From an uncultured Faecalibacterium sp. (GTDB taxonomy: Bacteria > Bacillota > Clostridia > Oscillospirales > Ruminococcaceae), in the NCBI GenBank assembly GCA_934553285.1, contig CAKTFD010000002.1, forward strand, positions 1 to 44,410: a DNA stretch of 44,410 nt. Reading direction: 5' to 3'. The stretch's first letter is position 1. Each line of letters begins with the position of its first letter. Below are positions 40,058 through 44,410 of this stretch, one piece after another. The translations under genes and the position numbers were made by a program. The notes beneath the pieces are model-generated. The model made no database searches. It was not told the DNA's origin and saw only the letters and a list, made by a program, of their open reading frames with translations.

Positions 40058-41001
40058 GCTACGCTGTGCTGGGCGGCTTTGTGCTGGATGCTCTCTTTGG
40101 CGACCCTGCGTGGCTGCCCCACCCGGTGGTGTATATGGGCAAGGCTATCTCCGCACTGGAAAAGCAGCTGCGCGCCCGCCTGCCCAAAACGCCTGAGGGC
40201 GAGCTTTGGGGCGGGCGCATCCTGGCTTTCTGCCTGCCGGTGGGCACCTTTGTGCTTACAAGCCTTGTCTGCCGTGGCGCCGCCGCGCTGCACCCGCTGC
40301 TGGGGCTGGCGGTGCAGATGTTCTGGTGCGGGCAGGCACTGGCGGCAAAAGGCCTTGTGCAGGAGAGCACCAATGTTTACCGGGAACTGATAAAGCCAGA
40401 CCTGCCCGCCGCCCGCACTGCGGTGAGCCGCATCGTAGGGCGGGACACTGCAGCGCTGACCGCCGAGGGCGTGACCAAAGCCGCTGTGGAAACGGTGGCG
40501 GAAAACGCCAGCGATGGAGTCATCGCGCCGCTTTTTTACATGCTGCTGGGCGGTGCACCGCTGGCGCTGACCTATAAAGCCATCAACACCATGGACAGCA
40601 TGGTGGGCTACAAAAACGAGCGGTATCTGTATTTTGGCCGGGCGGCGGCAAAGCTGGATGACCTTGCCAACTATCTGCCCAGCCGTATTGCCGCTTTGCT
40701 GTGGGTGGCTGCTGCCGCCCTGACCGGCAACGATGCCCGCAATGCGTGGCGTATCTGGCTGCGGGACCGGCGCAACCACGCCAGCCCCAACAGCGCCCAG
40801 ACCGAAAGCGCCTGTGCCGGTGCATTGAACGTGCAGCTGGCCGGGCCTGCTTATTACTTTGGCCAATACTACCCCAAACCCACCATCGGCGATGCCATGC
40901 GTCCCATCGAGCCGGAGGATATCCGCCGTGCTGACCGCATGATGTACGCCGAAAGCCTGCTGGCCCTGGGGCTGGGGTGCGTGATACGAGGTATTTTATG
41001 A
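40051..41001 (+). CDS. cbiB: Adenosylcobinamide-phosphate synthase
   Basis: A 316-residue membrane enzyme that attaches (R)-1-aminopropan-2-ol phosphate to adenosylcobyric acid. Conserved stretches are FVLDALFGDPAWLPHPVVYMGK, IVGRDTAALT, VETVAENASDGVIAPLFYM, AINTMDSMVGYKNERYLYFG and the end DRRNHASPNSAQTESACAGAL. Its ATG overlaps the cobC stop by seven bases. AAGGAGG lies ten to eleven bases upstream. The stop overlaps the next ATG. Confidence 0.95.
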   Translation: MLGYAVLGGFVLDALFGDPAWLPHPVVYMGKAISALEKQLRARLPKTPEGELWGGRILAFCLPVGTFVLTSLVCRGAAALHPLLGLAVQMFWCGQALAAKGLVQESTNVYRELIKPDLPAARTAVSRIVGRDTAALTAEGVTKAAVETVAENASDGVIAPLFYMLLGGAPLALTYKAINTMDSMVGYKNERYLYFGRAAAKLDDLANYLPSRIAALLWVAAAALTGNDARNAWRIWLRDRRNHASPNSAQTESACAGALNVQLAGPAYYFGQYYPKPTIGDAMRPIEPEDIRRADRMMYAESLLALGLGCVIRGIL

Positions 41002-42050
41002 AACAACTGGTACATGGCGGCGACTGGGCCGGTTACCGGGCGCAGTACGGGCAGGATGCACTGGATCTTTCGGCCAATGTCAGCCCGCTGGGGCTTCCGG
41101 AAGGGGTGGCAAAAGCCATCACCGCTGCCCTTGCCACTGCCGACCGCTACCCCGACCCCCTCTGCCGCGCTCTGCGGGCAAAGCTGGCCGTACATGAAAA
41201 CGTCCCTGCCGAACACATCCTCTGCGGCAACGGCGCTGCGGATCTGATCTTCCGGCTGGTGTGGGCGGCAAAGCCCCGTACCGCGCTGCTGCCTGCCCCC
41301 ACCTTTGCGGAGTATGCCGCCGCGTTGGAAACGGCAGGCTGCACAGTCCGGCGGCATTTTTTGCAGCCGGAGGCTGATTTTGCCGTAACGGAGGATCTGC
41401 TCTCTGCTGTGGATGAAAGCACGGATATGGTATTCCTCTGCCAGCCCAACAATCCCACCGGGCAGCTGACCGCGCTGCCGCTGGCCGAGGCGCTGCTGCG
41501 CCGGTGCGAAGCCTGCGGTGTGCTGCTGGTAGTGGACGAGTGTTTTCTGGAATTTCTGCCGGAAAGCGAGACCCTTACCACCAAAAAACTGCTGGCAAGT
41601 CCGCATCTTATTATCTTAAAAGCCTTTACCAAACTGTACGGCATGGCCGGGGTACGGCTGGGCTACTGCCTGTGCAGCGACACCGCGCTGCTGGAACGGA
41701 TGCAGGCCGCCGGGCAGCCGTGGGCAGTTTCCGGCCTTGCTCAGGCCGCCGGGCTGGCCGCGCTGGACGAAACTGTCTATGTGACCCGCGTGCAGGCACT
41801 GATCGCACAGCAGCGCCCCATTTTGCGGGACGGCCTGCGGGCTATGGGGCTGCGGGTGCTGGACGGCAGGGCCAACTACCTGCTGTTCCAGGGGCCGGAA
41901 ACGCTGGGCGAAAGCCTGCGGCAGCGGGGCATCGTGCTGCGCAGCTGCGGCAATTACCCCGGGCTGGACGGCAGCTGGTACCGCACGGCCGTGCGCACCG
42001 CGCCGGAGAACCAGCAGCTGTTGAATACTCTGCAGGAGGTGCTGCGATGA
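40998..42050 (+). CDS. cobD: Threonine-phosphate decarboxylase (PLP-dependent)
   Basis: A 350-residue fold-type I PLP enzyme related to histidinol-phosphate aminotransferase. MKQLVHGGDWAGY and DLSANVSPLGLPEGV match CobD N-termini. FLCQPNNPTGQL is the cofactor/substrate loop, VVDECFLEFLPE supplies the pyridine-ring aspartate, and KAFTKLYGMAGVRLGY carries the Schiff-base lysine. It makes aminopropanol phosphate for CbiB, which is encoded just upstream with a four-base overlap. An aminotransferase function is less likely in this context. Confidence 0.92.
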   Translation: MKQLVHGGDWAGYRAQYGQDALDLSANVSPLGLPEGVAKAITAALATADRYPDPLCRALRAKLAVHENVPAEHILCGNGAADLIFRLVWAAKPRTALLPAPTFAEYAAALETAGCTVRRHFLQPEADFAVTEDLLSAVDESTDMVFLCQPNNPTGQLTALPLAEALLRRCEACGVLLVVDECFLEFLPESETLTTKKLLASPHLIILKAFTKLYGMAGVRLGYCLCSDTALLERMQAAGQPWAVSGLAQAAGLAALDETVYVTRVQALIAQQRPILRDGLRAMGLRVLDGRANYLLFQGPETLGESLRQRGIVLRSCGNYPGLDGSWYRTAVRTAPENQQLLNTLQEVLR

Positions 42051-43543
42051 GCCGGGCAAAATGCATTATGGTGCAGGGCACCATGAGCGGGGCGGGCAAA
42101 AGCCTGCTGTGCACCGCCCTGTGCCGTATTTTTGCACAGGACGGCTATCGGGCAGCCCCCTTTAAAAGCCAGAACATGGCGCTGAACAGCTTTGTCACCC
42201 GGGACGGGCTGGAGATGGGGCGTGCACAGGTGGTGCAGGCGCAGGCAGCCGGGATGGAACCGGATGTGCGGATGAACCCCATCCTGCTCAAACCCAGCAG
42301 CGATGTAGGCAGCCAGGTCATCGTAAACGGCGAGGTGCGCGGGCAGATGCCTGCTGCGGCTTACTTCAAGATGAAAAAAAGCCTTATCCCCGATATCCTA
42401 GCCGCCTACAACAGCCTGGCGGAAGAGGTGGACATCATCGTCATCGAGGGCGCTGGCAGCCCGGCAGAGATCAACTTAAAGGCGGATGATATCGTCAACA
42501 TGGGGCTGGCAAAGCTGGTGGACGCACCGGTGCTGCTGGCCGGAGATATCGACCGCGGCGGCGTGTTTGCCCAGCTGTACGGCACCGTGGCGCTGCTGGA
42601 ACCCGCCGAGCGGGCGCGCATCAAAGGGCTGATCATCAACAAGTTCCGGGGCGATGTGGAGATCCTGCGGCCCGGCCTTGCCATGCTGGAAGCCAAGACC
42701 CAGCTGCCGGTGCTAGGGGTCGTACCCTACCTGCGGGTGGATATCGAGGACGAGGACTCCCTCTCCTCCCGGCTGGAAAGCAGCAGCACCCTAAAGCCGC
42801 TGGATGCCGCCATCCTGCGGCTGCCGCACATCTCCAATTTTACCGATTTTATGCCGCTGGAGCAGCATCCGCTGCTGGGCGTGCGCTATGTACAAAGCAC
42901 CCGGCAGCTGGGCGCGCCGGATGTGGTCATCCTGCCCGGCACCAAAAACACCGTGGAGGACCTGCTCTGGCTGCGGCAGTGCGGACTGGAAGCTGCGGTG
43001 CTCAAGCTGGCAGCCTCCGGCACGCCGGTGCTGGGGGTGTGCGGCGGTTACCAGATGCTGGGCCAGACCCTTGCCGACCCGCAGGGCCTTGAGAGCGGCC
43101 GCGCCCAGACAGTGCGGGGGCTGGGGCTGCTGCCCACCCACACGGTGTTTACGGACAAAAAGCACCGCACCCAGGATACCGCTGTGGTCACCGCGCCGCA
43201 GCTGGCCGGTGCAGCGCTGACCGGCTACCAGATCCATACCGGCCGCACCACGGTGCAGGGCACCCCCTTCTGCCGCCTTGCGGACGGCTCTGCCGAGGGC
43301 TGTGTACAGGGCAGCACTGCCGGCACCTATCTGCACGGATTGTTCGATACCGGGGAGCTGACCGAAAAGCTGGTGCACCTGCTGTGCAGCCGCAAGGGCA
43401 TCTCCCCTGCCGCAGCGCCGCTGCGCTCCATGCAGGAGTACCGTCAGCAGCAGTTCGACCTGCTGGCCGATGGTGTGCGCCGTGCACTGGATATGGATGC
43501 CCTATACGCCGCCATGGATCTTGAAAGGAGGACTGCCCCATGA
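42047..43543 (+). CDS. cbiP: Cobyric acid synthase
   Basis: A 498-residue glutamine- and ATP-dependent amidotransferase that amidates b, d, e and g side chains to give (adenosyl)cobyric acid. The P-loop is VQGTMSGAGKSLLCTALCR, then PFKSQNMALNSFVT, VIEGAGSPAEINL, LLAGDIDRGGVFAQLYGT and ILPGTKNTVEDLLWLR. The glutaminase cysteine is in VLGVCGGYQMLG and its histidine in GTYLHGLFD. It overlaps cobD (ATGA), with AGGAGG eight bases upstream. Confidence 0.96.
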   Translation: MSRAKCIMVQGTMSGAGKSLLCTALCRIFAQDGYRAAPFKSQNMALNSFVTRDGLEMGRAQVVQAQAAGMEPDVRMNPILLKPSSDVGSQVIVNGEVRGQMPAAAYFKMKKSLIPDILAAYNSLAEEVDIIVIEGAGSPAEINLKADDIVNMGLAKLVDAPVLLAGDIDRGGVFAQLYGTVALLEPAERARIKGLIINKFRGDVEILRPGLAMLEAKTQLPVLGVVPYLRVDIEDEDSLSSRLESSSTLKPLDAAILRLPHISNFTDFMPLEQHPLLGVRYVQSTRQLGAPDVVILPGTKNTVEDLLWLRQCGLEAAVLKLAASGTPVLGVCGGYQMLGQTLADPQGLESGRAQTVRGLGLLPTHTVFTDKKHRTQDTAVVTAPQLAGAALTGYQIHTGRTTVQGTPFCRLADGSAEGCVQGSTAGTYLHGLFDTGELTEKLVHLLCSRKGISPAAAPLRSMQEYRQQQFDLLADGVRRALDMDALYAAMDLERRTAP

Positions 43544-44214
43544 CCCCGCAGCATCATCTGCCCGCCGACATCGAGCGGACGAGCCTTGCCATCATCACTG
43601 CCGAACTGGATGCCCTGGGCCTGACCCCGCCGCCGGAAACTGCTGCAGTGGTCCGGCGGGTCATCCACACCACCGCAGATTTTGACTACGCCCGCAATCT
43701 GCACTTTACCCCCGGCGCGGTAGCGGCAGGCGTAGCGGCGCTGCAGGCCGCTGCCCCCATCGTTACCGACACCAACATGGCGCTTGCCGGCATCACAAAG
43801 CCGGGGCTTGCGCGGCTGGGCGGCACGGCGCTGTGCTACATGGCCGACCCGGAGGTGGCCGAGCAGGCAAAAGCCAACGGCACCACACGGGCGGTAGTTT
43901 CCATGCACAAAGCCGCTGCAGAGCACCCCGGGGCCATCCTGGCGGTGGGCAACGCCCCCACTGCCCTGCTGACCATCGCCGACCTGATCGAAACCGCCGG
44001 GCTGCGCCCTGCGCTGGTCATCGGGGTGCCGGTGGGCTTTGTGAACGTGGTGGAGAGCAAGGAGCGGCTGTTTGAGGTGTGCACCGCCCACGGCGTGCCC
44101 GCTATCGTTGCCATGGGGCGCAAGGGCGGCAGCAATGTTGCCGCTGCCATCTGCAACGCGCTGGTGTATTCCGCCGCCGGGATGCTGGACCCCACCGACC
44201 GGGGATGGAAATAA
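43540..44214 (+). CDS. cbiC: Cobalt-precorrin-8 methylmutase
   Basis: A 224-residue enzyme that moves the C11 methyl group to C12, forming cobyrinate. VVRRVIHTTADFDYARNL contains the catalytic histidine. ADTNM-like IVTDTNMALAGITKP, ILAVGNAPTALLTIADL, VIGVPVGFVNVVESKE and AIVAMGRKGGSNVAAAICNAL are typical. It is the last gene of the cobalamin operon. The start overlaps the cbiP stop, AAAGGAGG is about 9 bases upstream, and a terminator follows 15 bases after the stop. Confidence 0.96.
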   Translation: MTPQHHLPADIERTSLAIITAELDALGLTPPPETAAVVRRVIHTTADFDYARNLHFTPGAVAAGVAALQAAAPIVTDTNMALAGITKPGLARLGGTALCYMADPEVAEQAKANGTTRAVVSMHKAAAEHPGAILAVGNAPTALLTIADLIETAGLRPALVIGVPVGFVNVVESKERLFEVCTAHGVPAIVAMGRKGGSNVAAAICNALVYSAAGMLDPTDRGWK

Positions 44215-44228
44215 TATTTTTATGGTTC

Positions 44229-44267
44229 GCGTTTGAAGTGCTCTGCGGAGCGCCTCAAACGCTTTTT
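44229..44267 (+). terminator. Terminator of the cobalamin operon
   Basis: GCGTTTGA (44229-44236) pairs with TCAAACGC (44255-44262). An inner GCTC/GAGC stem and a TTTTT run complete it. Confidence 0.88.
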
Positions 44268-44268
44268 C

Positions 44269-44319
44269 AGCCAATTCTCCCCTAGAGGGGTATTCTTTCA
44301 TTGGCTGGTATGGTATACT
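44269..44319 (+). promoter_or_regulatory. Nested dyad and promoter before the last gene
   Basis: Outer arms AGCCAAT (44269-44275) and ATTGGCT (44300-44306) enclose CCCCTAGAGGGG (44279-44290). TATACT (44314-44319) with TGG before it is an extended -10. The -35 region would fall inside the dyad, so this looks like an operator that could block polymerase. The inner sequence resembles the copper operator at 18810, but with two extra central bases. Confidence 0.5.
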
Positions 44320-44361
44320 CGACTTAGTTCAACAAATCGGAATTTATAAGGAACTGATAAT

Positions 44362-44410
44362 ATGAAAGGATTTGAGCGAAAAAATCAATTATTTTCCCTT
44401 TGCGGATTGA
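44362..44410 (+). CDS. Start of a small protein, possibly DUF3795 (3' end outside window)
   Basis: Only 16 codons are visible: MKGFERKNQLFSLCGL. A ribosome site AAGGAA lies ten bases upstream of the ATG. FSLCGL resembles the start of DUF3795 proteins, which continue into a Cys-rich CGLNCGLCP segment. The short length makes this tentative. Confidence 0.45.
   Translation, partial: MKGFERKNQLFSLCGL

Noticed and set aside
41504..42046. A long in-frame extension upstream of cbiP
   Set aside because: It is cobD read in another frame. The ATG at 42047 with AGGAGG and the family N-terminus set the true start.
1..44410. CRISPR arrays, insertion sequences, prophage or integration sites
   Set aside because: No spaced direct repeats, transposase or integrase motifs, or tRNA-flanking repeats were seen on either strand.

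Overview
The window looks like chromosome of a high-GC anaerobic gut Firmicute of the Oscillospiraceae/Ruminococcaceae, probably Faecalibacterium or a close relative such as Gemmiger or Subdoligranulum. This is inferred from gene content: a YtfJ/GerW-family gene beside scpAB, a cysteine-containing ribosomal protein L28, ThyX instead of ThyA, PyrBI, the anaerobic (cbi) cobalamin route, and Ala/Ser-rich lipoprotein linkers. No rRNA, tRNA, IS element, prophage or CRISPR array was found. The left 24 kb is core and housekeeping genes. The right 20 kb is one cobalamin locus.

Layout. 1-6.7 kb (minus): pcrA, thyX, tmk, a GNAT acetyltransferase and mltG, then a terminator and the start of a U32 peptidase gene. 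7.0-9.15 kb (plus): a GntR/UTRA regulator immediately ahead of pyrB and pyrI. 9.15-9.52 kb (minus): a promoter-to-terminator interval with many possible RNA stems and no convincing gene, a candidate structured RNA. 9.6-11.6 kb (minus): a LytTR response regulator and GHKL sensor kinase. 11.7-17.2 kb (minus): M50 protease, scpA, scpB, DUF2953, ytfJ, then rluB and an NSS-family symporter. 17.4-18.7 kb (plus): rpmB, a DUF4250 protein and an esterase-like protein that lacks the catalytic serine. 18.8-21.8 kb (plus): a copper-resistance operon, csoR-copA, with a CsoR-type operator and a possible in-frame internal CopZ start. 21.9-24.2 kb (minus): an ABC exporter pair under a promoter with MerR/CueR-type geometry.

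24.3-44.2 kb (plus): a cobalamin riboswitch with a following terminator, then a lipoprotein form of the cobaltochelatase CbiK, a two-repeat lipoprotein, a binding-protein-dependent ABC importer (lipoprotein, FecCD/BtuC-type permease, ATPase) and then cbiF, G, H, J, ET, A, cobT, U, S, a mini-CobU, cobC, cbiB, cobD, cbiP and cbiC. The importer ATPase is fused in one reading frame to CbiD. From the permease onward nearly every junction overlaps by 1-8 bases, so the block is probably one translationally coupled unit. Ring contraction, methylation, amidation, nucleotide-loop assembly and aminopropanol-arm supply are covered. CbiL, the sirohydrochlorin-forming enzymes and a corrinoid adenosyltransferase are not in the window.

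The most unusual content is at the head of that locus: a cobalt chelatase predicted to sit outside the membrane, next to an importer whose ATPase is covalently joined to a corrin-ring methyltransferase. One reading, which is inference, is metal insertion into or removal from a tetrapyrrole at the cell surface, followed by import and direct hand-off to biosynthesis. The window ends with a terminator, a nested dyad with a CCCCTAGAGGGG core, a promoter and the first codons of what may be a DUF3795 protein.
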